Assembly: GCA_965205225.1 (NCBI GenBank)
Contig: CBDBFZ010000002.1
Location: 62,001-126,000 of the forward strand
Direction: 5' to 3'
Length of the DNA: 64,000 bases
Source of the DNA: Litorimonas sp965205225
Lineage (GTDB): Bacteria > Pseudomonadota > Alphaproteobacteria > Caulobacterales > Maricaulaceae
Shown: positions 29,826 through 39,368 of the stretch, piece by piece
How the letters are laid out: each line of letters begins with the position of its first letter
Numbering within the stretch: position 1 is the first letter of the stretch
Notes under the pieces: generated by a model
What the model saw: the letters and a program-made list of their open reading frames with translations, nothing else
Databases searched by the model: none
Told to the model about the DNA's origin: nothing
Translations under genes and position numbers: made by a program

Positions 29826-30896
29826 GATTTCCCCGTTCAAGAGCTCGTTTCTCAGCTTGCCGTTGAAGCTTTCATTGCATTCGTTCTCCCAAAGACTGCC
29901 GGGCTCGATGTATAGTGTCTTCACGCCGACCCGCCCCAGCCAGTCACGAATGGCTTGAGCCGTGAACTCGGCGCCGTTGTCGGATCGTATGTAATCCGGT
30001 GCGCCTCGCTGCGTGAACAGATCGGTCAAAACAGCCAGCACGTCATCGTGCCTCAACCGTCGCTGCACATGGATCGCTAGGCATTCCCGCCTGTACTCGT
30101 CGATGACCGTGAGCATGCGGAACGCTCTTCCATTCATTATGGAACCGATCCGCGACGAAGTCGTAGGACCAGACATGACCCTTGTGCTGCGACCGGAGCC
30201 TGACGCATTAGCCATCACTAAACCATAAACGCCCACGCTTGAGCTGCTTTTGTGGGACTTTGAGCCCTTCGCGTCGCCGGATGCGCTCGACCTGCTTGGC
30301 GTTCACCGCCCAGCCTTCGCGACGAAGCAGGGTCGTGATCCGGCGGTAGCCGTATCTCCCATACTGCTCTGCCAGCCGGATGATGTCGGCCGTGAGAGCC
30401 GCCTCGTCCACTCTCGGACGACGTGGCTTCCTCTGGGTGGACCGATGCTGGCCGAGGGCACGACAGGCTCGGCGCTCAGAGACTTTGAGCGTGTCCTGCA
30501 CATGATCCACGGCCAGACGGCGGCGCGAAGGGCTTAGTACTTTCCCTCGACAGCCTCTTTGAGGATCATGGCATCCAAGGTCAGATCGGACACGGTTTTG
30601 CGGAGCCGAAGGTTCTCCTTTTCCAGTGCCTTCAGCCGACGCGCCTGGTCGACCTTCAGACCACCATATTCGCGTCGCCATCGGTAATAGGTTTGCTCTG
30701 CAATACCAAGTGATCGACAGATGGCCTTCGCCTTCTCGCCAGCGGCCAGCCGGACTTCAGCTTCCCTGAGCTTCGCAATGACCTGTTCGGGGGTGTAGCG
30801 TTTCTCGCCATGATGAGCGCCTTTCCGAGCGCAAAATAGCCAAAACCCCAACTCTCAAAATGGACCACTTCTAAGGGGCAAGGTCGAATTTGACCT
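29826..30896 (-). pseudogene. IS3-family element (orfA and orfB), truncated
   Basis: This is another copy of the IS3 type seen at 19075, read on the minus strand. orfA (about 30534-30810) has lost one base near its start (MARN instead of MARKR) but keeps RYTPEQVIAKLREAEVRLAA. orfB runs from about 30530: it keeps LAVDHVQDTLKVSERRACRA, then shifts frame near 30215-30235, with FRMLTVIDEYRRECLAIHV and YIRSDNGAEFTAQ after it. The end is lost after GEIFYSLKE near 29826. Confidence 0.82.
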
Positions 30897-31100
30897 GCCC
30901 CATCTGGTGGTCCACCCGCTAAGTTAGAGCCTGGCGGTTATGTTGCCCTTCTAGGCTAACCGGAACGGAGTGTAGGGCAAGCCCGGAAGAGCAGGCAAGA
31001 TTGTTTTCGGATCTGGTGGTTTGTACCCTAACGAGCTGTGCGACCGGATAGTGTTGAGTGCTGTCGCCAGTGTTCGATCAGTATCTGTGCCATTGGCGCT
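30897..31100 (-). repeat. Right-end remnant of a second IS3-type copy
   Basis: From TTGACCTGCCCC near 30897 to about 31100 the sequence is the complement of the right end of the IS3 element at 22360-22563 (tail of orfB plus inverted repeat). It abuts the left end of the copy at 29826-30896, so two IS3 ends lie end to end, as after a deletion or recombination event. Confidence 0.8.
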
Positions 31101-31104
31101 GACG

Positions 31105-31896
31105 TCAGGCACAATGTGGCCATGTTGCGGCCATTATATAATTTATCGCTAGGTCATCACTCAATTTCCAGCGTTCAGTCATCGGATTCAGGGTCATACC
31201 GGTGACGCGTTCAATATCTAAGCCCGCTGATTTGAGATAGGTTGTGAGTTCAGTGGGCCGTACGAGTTTCTCGTACTGATGGGTTCCGCGTGGCAGCCAG
31301 CGCAGAACATATTCCGCACCAACAATGGCAAAAGCGAAGGCTTTGAGCGTACGGTTGATAGTTGAGCACATCATGATGCCGCCCTTTCCCTCAGCTGTAA
31401 GGGGACGAACCATGGCCGCACAATCTGCAATAAAGTCGCGCGGATTGGCGACATGCTCAATGACTTCCATATTCAGCACAACATCATAGGGCGCTTCTCC
31501 TGCTGCGACCATTTGCTCGATCGTGCCGTGGCGATAATCAATATCCAGGCCCACTTGCTCCGCATGGGTCTTGGCGGTTTTGACATTCTTTTCCAGCGCA
31601 TCGACACCCGTCACAGTCGCGCCAAGGCGAACCATCGGTTCACAGAGCAAGCCGCCCCCGCAACCAATATCCAGTACACGAAGCCCGTTGAGCGGTTGGT
31701 CAAGATCTCGCAGAAAATGTTCGCAGACAATATCCTTGATCAGAGATAGCCGCACCCCGTTCATGACATGCAGGGGCCGGAATATGCCCTCTGGATTCCA
31801 CCAGTCATGCGCCATGCGCGAGAAACTCTCCATTTCGCGCAGGTCAACAGACACAGAGGTGAGGTGTTCGGGAATTTCAGTGGTGTCGTGAGCCAT
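31105..31896 (-). CDS. ubiG: Ubiquinone biosynthesis O-methyltransferase UbiG
   Basis: UbiG makes both O-methylations in ubiquinone synthesis, using S-adenosylmethionine. The start at 31896 gives a 263-residue protein of normal length beginning MAHDTTEIPEHLTSVSVD. The family block ARMAHDWWNPEG appears here as SRMAHDWWNPEGIFRPLH. The SAM-binding motif is LDIGCGGGLLCEPM, followed by VTGVDALEKNV and LNMEVIEHV, and a STINRTLKAFAFAI segment lies further on. The stop lies only a few bases from an IS3 remnant at 31100, so the gene narrowly escaped truncation. Confidence 0.95.
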   Translation of the reverse strand: MAHDTTEIPEHLTSVSVDLREMESFSRMAHDWWNPEGIFRPLHVMNGVRLSLIKDIVCEHFLRDLDQPLNGLRVLDIGCGGGLLCEPMVRLGATVTGVDALEKNVKTAKTHAEQVGLDIDYRHGTIEQMVAAGEAPYDVVLNMEVIEHVANPRDFIADCAAMVRPLTAEGKGGIMMCSTINRTLKAFAFAIVGAEYVLRWLPRGTHQYEKLVRPTELTTYLKSAGLDIERVTGMTLNPMTERWKLSDDLAINYIMAATWPHCA

Positions 31897-31988
31897 AACT
31901 CTACATACGCACCTGCGGACAATTCGGAACCTGAAAGGCGAGTGCGCCATTTAATTTTCACACATCAAACCAGAACAGAAGAGAGACT

Positions 31989-32700
31989 ATGAAAAGTGAA
32001 TATGTCGAAGTTGATGCTAATGACCTTAAGAACAAAACCAAGGGGCAGGATTTCGTTGGCGACGTCAAGGACGTGCCAAAGGCCTATGGTCCTCACAAAA
32101 CTCTTTACAACCGTTTCCGTCGTTGGACCGGGATGGGCGTATTCGACCGTATTTTCAGCGGTCTAGCAGCGCAGGACGGCCCCTCCGATACGATGATGAT
32201 CGATGCGACACATCTCAAAGCTCACAGGACGGCGGCGAGCTTGCTGAAAGGGGATGCTTCCGCACCATACCGGGCAAACTAGGGGCGGACAGAACACCAG
32301 GCTGCACGCCGTGTGTGACGGCGATGGCCGACCTGTCGCGATGGGCATCACGACCGGGCAGCGCCCGGATTATATCGGCGCAAAGACCCTGTATTCGTCT
32401 CTATCAGACGGGCCATGGTGCGGGCGATGATCGCAGATCGAGGCTACGATTCTGACGCCTATCGAGGCGCTCTACGCGCCAAAGGCATCACACCCATCCC
32501 GCCGAGCCGACGGTGCAAGCCGCCAACCGCCTTCTGAAAAGCGCAATACAAACAACGCCACAAGGTCGAAAACATGTTGCCAAGCTCAAGGACTGGAGAC
32601 GCGCCACCCAATATGATAGAAGAGCCGACATCTGCATGGCCGCATTCACACTCGCAGCTATCATAATCTGGTGGACATCATGAGTGCACCTAGGCTGTAG
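31989..32700 (+). pseudogene. IS5-family (IS427-like) transposase remnant
   Basis: After about 32040 the plus strand reads PKAYGPHKTLYNRFRRWTGM and DTMMIDATHLKAHRTAASLL, then in other frames MVRAMIADRGYDSDAYRGAL, YKQRHKVEN and the final region near 32570-32640. These are typical IS427-group blocks with the catalytic Asp residues, broken by several frameshifts. The first 18 or so codons from 31989 (MKSEYVEVDANDLKNKTK) do not look like transposase and may be the start of a lost gene after GAAGAGAG. Confidence 0.75.
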
Positions 32701-32831
32701 AAGTTCAGGTTTGATCTGACAGTCGGGATTTTTCGCGAGACGCGAAAGGGTCCAGCTATACCTTTGAAGGCGGTGTGGTTTCCAGATTTGTTGATGGTGC
32801 AAACCTGAACATCAAACAAAAGGAAACCACG

Positions 32832-32966
32832 ATGTTACAGACTACAGATAAAATCATTCAACACAAAGTCGGAGTGCTGAATCTGGCAGAAGAGCTTGGA
32901 GACATCTCTAGGGTTTCCCGGTTCTATATAGAGTGTCCTTGCTCCCAGCCACCGCAACCAGTCTCT
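32832..32966 (+). pseudogene. N-terminal remnant of an IS481-type transposase
   Basis: The frame starts MLQTTDKIIQHKVGVLNLAE, a typical IS481/HTH N-terminus, but leaves that family after about 26 residues and stops at 32966. Only the 5' end of the element has survived; the rest has been replaced by an IS3-type piece. Confidence 0.65.
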
Positions 32967-33045
32967 TAGCGCACTGGCAATGAACTCAGGACCATTGTCA
33001 GATCGTATGTGCTCTGGCGGTCCGTGCCGGAGGTATAGCTGAAAG
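32920..33045 (-). pseudogene. IS3-type integrase-core fragment
   Basis: The minus strand reads GPPEHIRSDNGPEFIASALR, then DWLRWLGARTLYIE. This is the block around the second catalytic Asp of IS3-family OrfB proteins. About 40 residues remain, squeezed between IS481 and IS256 pieces. Confidence 0.75.
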
Positions 33046-33063
33046 TTGGTGGTGGCCTGAAAA

Positions 33064-33470
33064 GTGGGCGGCGCGCTGCCAAAGTCCCTGCACGAGAAGG
33101 TCAGGGCCGAGTTGCAGGACGTCTGGATGGCTGAGACCAGGAAAGAAGCCGCCGCGGCCTTCGATCTCTTCGTCGAAACCTACGGCGTGAAATATGAGAG
33201 GGCCGTCGCCAAGCTGGTTAAGGACCGTGACGCGCGGCTGGCTTTCTATGACTTCCCGGCGGAACACTGGAAGCACATCAGGACCACGAACCTGATCGGG
33301 AGTGTCTTTGCCACGGTCAGGAACCGGACCCGGAAAACCAAGAGCTGCCTGAACTGCAAGACCGCCCTCTCTATGGTCTTCACGCTGATGTTGTCAGCCA
33401 GGAAGACGTGGCGCACCAGACGTTGATGCTCCTTCTGCGTCCAGCCGATGAGCCTGATCAGTGATGAAGC
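33064..33470 (+). pseudogene. IS256-family (Mutator-type) transposase C-terminal fragment
   Basis: The frame contains KSLHEKVRAELQDVWMAETR, YGVKYERAVAKLVKDRDARL and FYDFPAEHWKHIRTTNLIGS, and then FATVRNRTRKTKSCLN. This is the C-terminal third of IS256-type transposases, with the region of the catalytic Glu altered (NLIGS in place of NPIES). The frame ends at 33426, with decayed sequence beyond. Confidence 0.85.
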
Positions 33471-33483
33471 CGGAAACCTTCGC

Positions 33484-33558
33484 CTAGATCACCTTGATCT
33501 GCGGATCAGGTGAAAATTGTGATGGTTGTTCAAAGGGAACAACGGTAGATTTGGCCAT
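33484..33558 (-). pseudogene. IS256-family transposase N-terminal stub
   Basis: Read from 33558 on the minus strand, MAKSTVVPFEQPSQFSPDPQ, then four residues and a stop, is the typical start of IS256-family transposases. It faces the C-terminal fragment at 33064-33470, so the two ends come from inverted or separate copies. Similar inverted-repeat sequence (ATAGCTGAAAGTTGGTG) is found near both pieces, at 33035 and 33640. Confidence 0.7.
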
Positions 33559-33714
33559 AGTGACATATCCTTTTCTCTCCGAGAATCGACGGCGTGTGAA
33601 CACCGCCATGATATGCCGCCAATTCAGACCATCACCAACTTTCAGCTATATCTCCTTTAGTGATAATCTAGGTGGGCCGCACAACCAGCCCGGACCGGTG
33701 AAGATTACAGGCGA

Positions 33715-34128
33715 TTAAAGGGCGGCGCGGATCGCCCTCACCCGCTTGCGATTGGCACCCATGTCGGAATGGCCGACGCGTGACTCGGATCGGACCTGCC
33801 AGACGTCTCCGTCCCGGCGCAATTCCACATCATCGACAAAGCGCATCAACCCGCTTGTATAGGTCGCGCTGATATAATCGTTAGATTCTGACGTGATGAT
33901 TCCGCCAGTCGCCGTGATCGCTGCTTTGATGCCATCCTTGTCAGCGGACAAAGGTTCAACGCGCTTATCCACGTCTGTTCCGGCCTCGGAGTTTACACAG
34001 TTCGGTTTTGACGACAGGGGCGCAAGACGGCCATCGACAAGACCTTTGGCCTTACCGCGCTGGCTGAGCAGAGACAGAATGATCATGCCGGTGATGATAG
34101 TCGCAGGAATTAGGAACAGCAAACGCAT
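33715..34128 (-). CDS. DUF1499 family protein
   Basis: This is a 137-residue protein with an N-terminal membrane anchor (LLFLIPATIITGMIILSLLS). The domain matches DUF1499 in order: PNCVNSEAGTD, the VEPL segment, ATGG, YISATYTSGLMRFVDDVELR and SRVGHSDMGANRKRV. The biochemical role of the family is unknown. It probably faces the periplasm. It follows the alpha/beta hydrolase gene on the same strand with about 15 bp between them, so they were likely one transcription unit. Confidence 0.85.
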   Translation of the reverse strand: MRLLFLIPATIITGMIILSLLSQRGKAKGLVDGRLAPLSSKPNCVNSEAGTDVDKRVEPLSADKDGIKAAITATGGIITSESNDYISATYTSGLMRFVDDVELRRDGDVWQVRSESRVGHSDMGANRKRVRAIRAAL

Positions 34129-34142
34129 GACACTGTCCTGGG

Positions 34143-35123
34143 TCAGTTGGCAACGGTCTGGAAGATCATATCGCCAATATGGTCGTCATACCAGGTTGGA
34201 CCCAGGAGTGACTGGAAGAAGCCATTATGCCCGCCATGATCGTGGATAATCATGCGAGAGCCGGGGCCCAGCGTCAGTCGGCGAATATCCCGTTCCGGAA
34301 TCATCCCATCATCACGCGCGGTGATGATATCGACCGGAACCGGCACGCGCAACAGATCGTCGGGATCGACCCGGTAGGCGTTGAAATAATCTTCCATGCG
34401 AGCATAGCACGAATAGGGCGGCAGGATTTTTCCGTCATGGCGAGTACACGCTTACTGGCGAGGATATCGTTGAAATCATAGAGATCCGGATAGAGAACCT
34501 GCTTGCGGCGCAGACTGGCACTCCACTTTTTGAGAAAGTAACGCCGATAGAGCGGGTTGGCGTCGACAAGTGGCGCAGCGCCCCACGGATCGACCACCGG
34601 GCTGATCGCAAAGATGCGGCGCAGTTTTGGGATCACCAGATCACGCAGGGACCGGGCAATTCTCAGAGCGAAATTTCCGCCCAGCGAGAAGCCAACAATA
34701 TAGACGGGTGCGCCCTCTGACAGCCGCGCCGCTTTGCGTACGCCGTCACACACTTCATTGAAGCGGGTCGAGAATAAGAGGCCCTCATTGAGATCGTGAC
34801 TCCCCCCGTGATCACGATAATTCAGGCGAAACACGCTCGCACCGCGTTCGAACATATAGCGTCCGCAACTGACCACATAGGTACTGTCCCTGAGAGCCTT
34901 CCCACCCGTGCAGGAAAATGGCGAGCGCCTTATTCTGCGGCGCGCGTGAAAAGCTACCCTTGAGCTGAACCCCATCCTCGCATTCGAGAACAACATCCTC
35001 AGCCGCATCCAGCATCGCGTTCGGGACGCGCTTGCGGAACCGGAAACTGGCCAGCGCCGTCTGCACAATACCCACCCGCATCCAGAACGGCGGATTGAAG
35101 GGTTTCGGCGTGGGCAGAGCCAT
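34143..35123 (-). pseudogene. Alpha/beta hydrolase (YheT-like), two frameshifts
   Basis: Three frames on the minus strand make up one hydrolase. The first contains ALAIFLHGWEGS (oxyanion/HGxxG-type region). The second contains NYRDHGGSHDLNEG, YIVGFSLGGNFALRI with the nucleophile Ser (GFSLGG) and DPWGAAPLVDANPLY. The third contains VPVDIITARDDGMIP with the Asp and MIIHDHGGHNGFF with the His. All three triad residues are present. The breaks lie near 34880-34905 and in the T5 run at 34427-34431, where one more T would restore the frame. The proposed start (35123, MALPTPKPFNPP) is uncertain, and the frame is open further upstream to 35216. A homopolymer sequencing error is possible for the second break. 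Confidence 0.75.
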
Positions 35124-35312
35124 CGGCACACGGCACTGGTCAGTCTCGTTCGAAGTGTCTATCGCCCGGATCATGGGAGTCATCCAGAACTCCGAGGCTG
35201 TAATTTCCAGTCTCAAAGGATGCGGATGACCTGTTCAGCCATGAATGGCGAAATAGTCGGCACGTGATTGAGGATGGGTCGCTTTACGCCTCACACCCGC
35301 GATCATTCTCCG

Positions 35313-35780
35313 CTAACTACATAAATGCCGTTTCACCACCGCGCCCGCCTTGCCCATGTCGATCCGCCCGGCATAACCGCTTTTCAACTGACCCATGATC
35401 TTGCCCATGTCTTTCAAACAAGTCGCGCTGCTGGATTCAAGGATTTTTGCAATCGCAGCTTCGACTTCTTCGTCGCTCATCGGTTTGGGCATGAAACCGC
35501 GCACAACCTCAATTTCCTCGCGCTCGCGCGCGGCCAGTTCAGATCGACCATTATCGTCATAGGTTTTGGCCGCGTCTGCGCGCTGTTTGACCATCTTGGT
35601 CAGAATGCCGAGAATTTCGGAATCATCGATCCCGCCGCAGCGATCTTCCGCGCGCGCGGCAATATCACGGTCTTTTATGGCCGCCGACATCAGGCGCAGC
35701 GTCGACAGCCTGACGGTGGCCTTGTCTCGCATGGCGTCTTTGGTCGATGCACTAATCTGGTCGCGAAGTGGCTCGCTCAT
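35313..35780 (-). CDS. yqeY: GatB/YqeY domain protein
   Basis: This 155-residue protein corresponds to the YqeY family, which resembles the C-terminal tRNA-binding domain of GatB but occurs alone; its precise role is not settled. The start at 35780 gives MSEPLRDQISASTKDAMRDK. The conserved blocks RLSTLRLMSAAIKDRDI, ILTKMVKQRADAA and MGKIMGQLKSGYAGRIDMGK are present. It is transcribed alone and appears intact. The following 35831-36067 segment holds no recognisable gene. Confidence 0.92.
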   Translation of the reverse strand: MSEPLRDQISASTKDAMRDKATVRLSTLRLMSAAIKDRDIAARAEDRCGGIDDSEILGILTKMVKQRADAAKTYDDNGRSELAAREREEIEVVRGFMPKPMSDEEVEAAIAKILESSSATCLKDMGKIMGQLKSGYAGRIDMGKAGAVVKRHLCS

Positions 35781-36067
35781 AAAATCTCTCTTCCGGGACG
35801 TAACGTCCGGTGGTTGATGAAGGCACGTCATATAGGCGCGTCAGGCCCAACTGCCAAGTCACTGCGTCAGAGAGGCATTTCTGTGGTCTTGAATTCACTG
35901 ATCTGGTAAAATCTGGAAACAATGGATTTTGAACTCTGCTTAGCTGTGAAAACTCAAGAAGTGACCTTGGAATCCAGCCTTAAGCCTTTTTCGGGTCAGG
36001 GGGCGAGATAAGCTGAAAAACACCGTTTAAAAGTAAGATTTCGCACTTGGAACCTGTTTATGCTTAG

Positions 36068-36912
36068 GTCGTAGTGAAGAATTAATCATTTGAGCCAGAT
36101 TTTGATAGCTGCGATATAGACGAAGCCCATATAGTTTTGGATATGCTTGTCATATCGCGTAGCCACACGCCGGAACTGTTTGAGATAGCCAAAGAAACGC
36201 TCGACAATATTACGTTCCTTATACAAAGCCATATCAGTTTGCCTTGGCTTGCGCGCATTTTTCCGGGACGGAATAACGGGCATAGCCCCGCTCTCATTCA
36301 CCGCGTCTATAACGCACCGGCCATCATAGCCCTTATCCGCCAAGACATGATCCGCCTTAAACCCTGCCAATAAGGCGGCGGCTTGCGTCATTTCGCTACA
36401 ATGCCCGCCCGTTGCTATCAGGCGCAGAGCTAAACCCAATGCATCTGTCAGCCCATGTATTTTTGTCGTCAGGCCGCCCTTGGAACGCCCCAATGCATGG
36501 GCATCAGGCCCCCTTTTTTATGCCGCGCCCCGGCCGATTGGGCATGCGCCCGCACAATTGTGGCATCCATCATCAACCACTCTTGATCAGCGTGAGTGCG
36601 CAAGGCCTTAAAGACATCTTCTAAAACCCCGGCCTCAACCCAGAGATAATAACGCCGTTTGACACTGTCAAAACGCCCGAACCGTTCGGGTAAATCGCGC
36701 CAACGCCCGCCCGAACGGGCTATTCACAACAAAGCATCAATGAAAAGCCTGTTATTGGCGTTGCGACCCGGTTTCCCTGTGCTCCCATAAGGCAAATAAG
36801 GCTTTAAACGGCTCCATTGTTCATCCGTAAGTTCCTGATAACCAGACATATGTGCGCTCCTGACAAAATGAAGGAACATTATAGAAAATAAAAGTTAACT
36901 CTTCACTACAAC
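36068..36912 (-). mobile_element. ISB copy (IS5 family, IS427-like), orf1 broken
   Basis: The element is 845 bp. Its ends GTCGTAGTGAAGAATTAATC and (complement) GTTGTAGTGAAGAGTTAAC are inverted repeats. It is flanked by TTAG (36064-36067) and CTAG (36913-36916). The transposase is encoded in two overlapping frames. Here the second half (36086-36493) is open, but orf1 has a Trp-to-stop change near 36723 (W in LLWMARSGG), so this copy is probably inactive. Confidence 0.9.
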
Positions 36913-36916
36913 CTAG

Positions 36917-37075
36917 GGCGATTATGACAAAGATCTCGTTGGTCTCACGCCTCAAACGGACCAATTCTTTCTGCGGATCATCGGCAATCTCTCGAATGGT
37001 TCACCCGCTCTGGTGGATTGATCGAACAGTTTCACGCTGAAATTCTTTTGTAAAACTCCGTTGTCTTCCTGTCAT
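36917..37075 (-). pseudogene. IS3-family orfA remnant
   Basis: From 37075 the minus strand reads MTGRQRSFTKEFQRETVRSI, a stop, then TIREIADDPQKELVRLRRE. These are the two ends of an IS3-family OrfA with the middle deleted. The rest of 37076-37370 contains a terminator-like hairpin (37185-37212) and no gene. Confidence 0.7.
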
Positions 37076-37184
37076 AAGTGCCGCCTTGGCTGCAGGAAAC
37101 ACGCTCCACTTTAGTGAAGAAACTCCGATTATTGATCATCGACTTGGACGTATGAGAGGTTAAAGCTCAGAGCGTCGGCCAATA

Positions 37185-37212
37185 AAAAGCCCGCCCCTTT
37201 TGGCGGGGTTTT
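37185..37212. terminator. Rho-independent terminator hairpin
   Basis: CCCGCC at 37190-37195 pairs with GGCGGG at 37202-37207. The stem is extended by AAAA and TTTT on the two sides. It could act on either strand. Its gene is no longer present nearby, so it is an orphan left by deletions. Confidence 0.65.
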
Positions 37213-37378
37213 CTCAATGGGTTATGCTACGAGACTCTTACCCCCAATAAACAGCTCTTGAGAGGATGACATTTGAGCGTTCAAGGCCTGCGGATCCCTT
37301 GCGGCGCAAGATTGAGACTATGATCGATTTTTCTTGGGTCTGTCTCAGATAACGTAGATTTTGTGTTATTGAGGGACT

Positions 37379-37868
37379 ATGACGAAGAACCGTTTAATCT
37401 GGTATAAGCAGGATCGGTTGCTGGAGCATTTTATTGCGGGAAGCACGGACCGGATGGCGGCTTCGCTGATCGGTGTGAACCGTAAAACGTTGGCTTATTA
37501 TTTCTTTTGATTGCGTGAGATCATCATTCTGGAGTTGGAGCGTGAGGCCGACGAGGTCTTTGCGGGAGAGATTGAGGTTGACGAAAGTTACTTTGGCGGT
37601 AAGCGAAAGGGGAAGCGTGGCGAAAAGGTTTATACGGAAATCATTCCGGATGCGTCTTAAAGACATTGTACCCGATTATAGAATGCAAGATCATTCCTGA
37701 TAACATCGCCTATACTGACTGTTAGCGTGGGTATAATGTGCTGGATGTCTCTGACTTCAAGCATTACCGGATCAACCATTCGGAACTCTTTGCTGACAAA
37801 CATAATCATATCAATGGTATTGAGAATTTCTGGAACCAAGCGAAACGGCATTTGCGCAAATTCAATAG
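37379..37868 (+). pseudogene. IS1595-family transposase, decayed and truncated by ISA
   Basis: The frame starts MTKNRLIWYKQDRLLEHFIA, has a stop near 37508, then reads EVDESYFGGKRKGKRGEKVY with the first catalytic Asp. An internal deletion follows at GEKV. Later pieces read YNVLDVSDFKHYRINHSELF and NHINGIENFWNQAKRHLRKF with the final Glu. It ends where ISA copy 4 begins. A shorter relative lies at 9040-9242. Confidence 0.85.
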
Positions 37869-39204
37869 GGACAGCTCGAAGAACGGGTTTTTTGGGCCAG
37901 TATAGAGGCGAATTTTATAGTCGGCTCTCAGGTCAGGCTTCATAGAGTGACGAATGCGTGTCCACAGGCGTATTTTGGCATGATTTAGGCCTGCATAAGC
38001 GGGGGGATCCGGATTTTGAACAGAATCAGGCTATGGGCTGTCGTCGCTCATGGAAAACGAGGCGGCGGAAGTTGTAGCTTAGCTTGGCCATGGTGATCCG
38101 GCCAGCGGCCCTGGCCGATTGAGCGCCTGGCCGATTGAGCGGATCGTGATCGCCATCGGCCCTTTCTCATATCCGAACACATGTTCAACACAGGCACGGA
38201 TGGAGGAGCGGGTCGCATTGCCGCGCCGAATGTGCTTTGCCATCGGTTTACCGCGGGGCTTCTTTCGATGGATATTTGAACGATAGCCCTGCGCTTTCAG
38301 CCAGGCTTCGTTTCTGGCTGAGCGATAAGCTGTATCCGCCCAAACAGACTTTGAGCTGTTGGTGGCATCCAGAACCGATGCCAGTTCGTGCCCATCATAG
38401 CGGGCCGCATGGGTGCAGGTCTCTCCCCGGACAAAGCGCCATTTCCGGTCAATACTGATGTGGTTCTTGTACCCAAAGTGAGGGATGGAAATGTCGACAA
38501 GGCCTGCGTCCTGTTCCCCTTCTGCGGTCTTTCGCGCCCTGGAATAGCTGACCACCGCTCGTGCGTCGGTGTCTTTCTGTGCGGCCCTGGCAGGATCGCC
38601 CGCGCCAGATAGCGGACGCGCTTTCACCCGCCCTGGCCCGCTCTTTCTCTTCTTTCCTCATCCGTTGGCGCGGCGCTGACACCAAAGTGGCATCCACGAT
38701 CTGACCTCCCGTGGGTTTGTAGCCGCGCTTGCAGAGTTGCTCTTCAAAAGCGGCAAACAGAGATTTGAAAGCACCAGACTGGGTCAGCTTTTCCTGGGTC
38801 AGCTTTTCACGCAACAGCCAAATCGTCTTTTGGTCCGGGGTCGGTTCACCGATCTGAAACCTCAGAAACCGCAACCAACTTAAACGATCCCGGATCAGAA
38901 ATTCCATCCCTTCATCACTCAGATTGTGCATCGACGCCAGAACAAGCACCTTGAACATCGTGACCGGATCATAGGGTGGCCGACCGCCCTTGGCGCGAAC
39001 ACCATAACCGAGGGCTTCCATCAGAACAGTTCGGAAAGCCTCAAAGTCCACATGACGCTCCAGCGCTTCAAGCGGATCACCTGTCGCCGATAAGCGAGCA
39101 AGATGATCCGACAAGTCAAACAATCCAGGCGCGTGCATCATAAAATCCTCCCACAACCAGTAAATCAGATCATACCACAAAATGTACGGTTCTTAGAGGC
39201 CTCC
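37869..39204 (-). mobile_element. ISA copy 4 (IS5 family), defective, without target duplication
   Basis: The element is 1336 bp with recognisable ends (GGACAGCTCGAAGAAC at the left, GGAGGCCTCTAAGAACC complement at the right). The flanking bases differ, ATAG on the left and ACAT on the right, so this copy does not sit in an undisturbed insertion site. The transposase has the same two frameshift lesions as copies 3 and 6 and also the 15-bp duplication. Left of it lies an IS1595 remnant, right of it an ABC-transporter fragment. Confidence 0.9.
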
Positions 39205-39368
39205 ACATTAGCAGAGTCCGAACGCTCCTCGACACAGATAGCTGCACAAGCCCGCGCGCTCTATCGCCAGCCCAAAATTCTCGTGATGGATGAAGGCACG
39301 GCGCATCTTGACACAGAGCATGAGCGGGCGGTTAATGAGGCCATATCGGCAATGGGCATTACCCGTGT

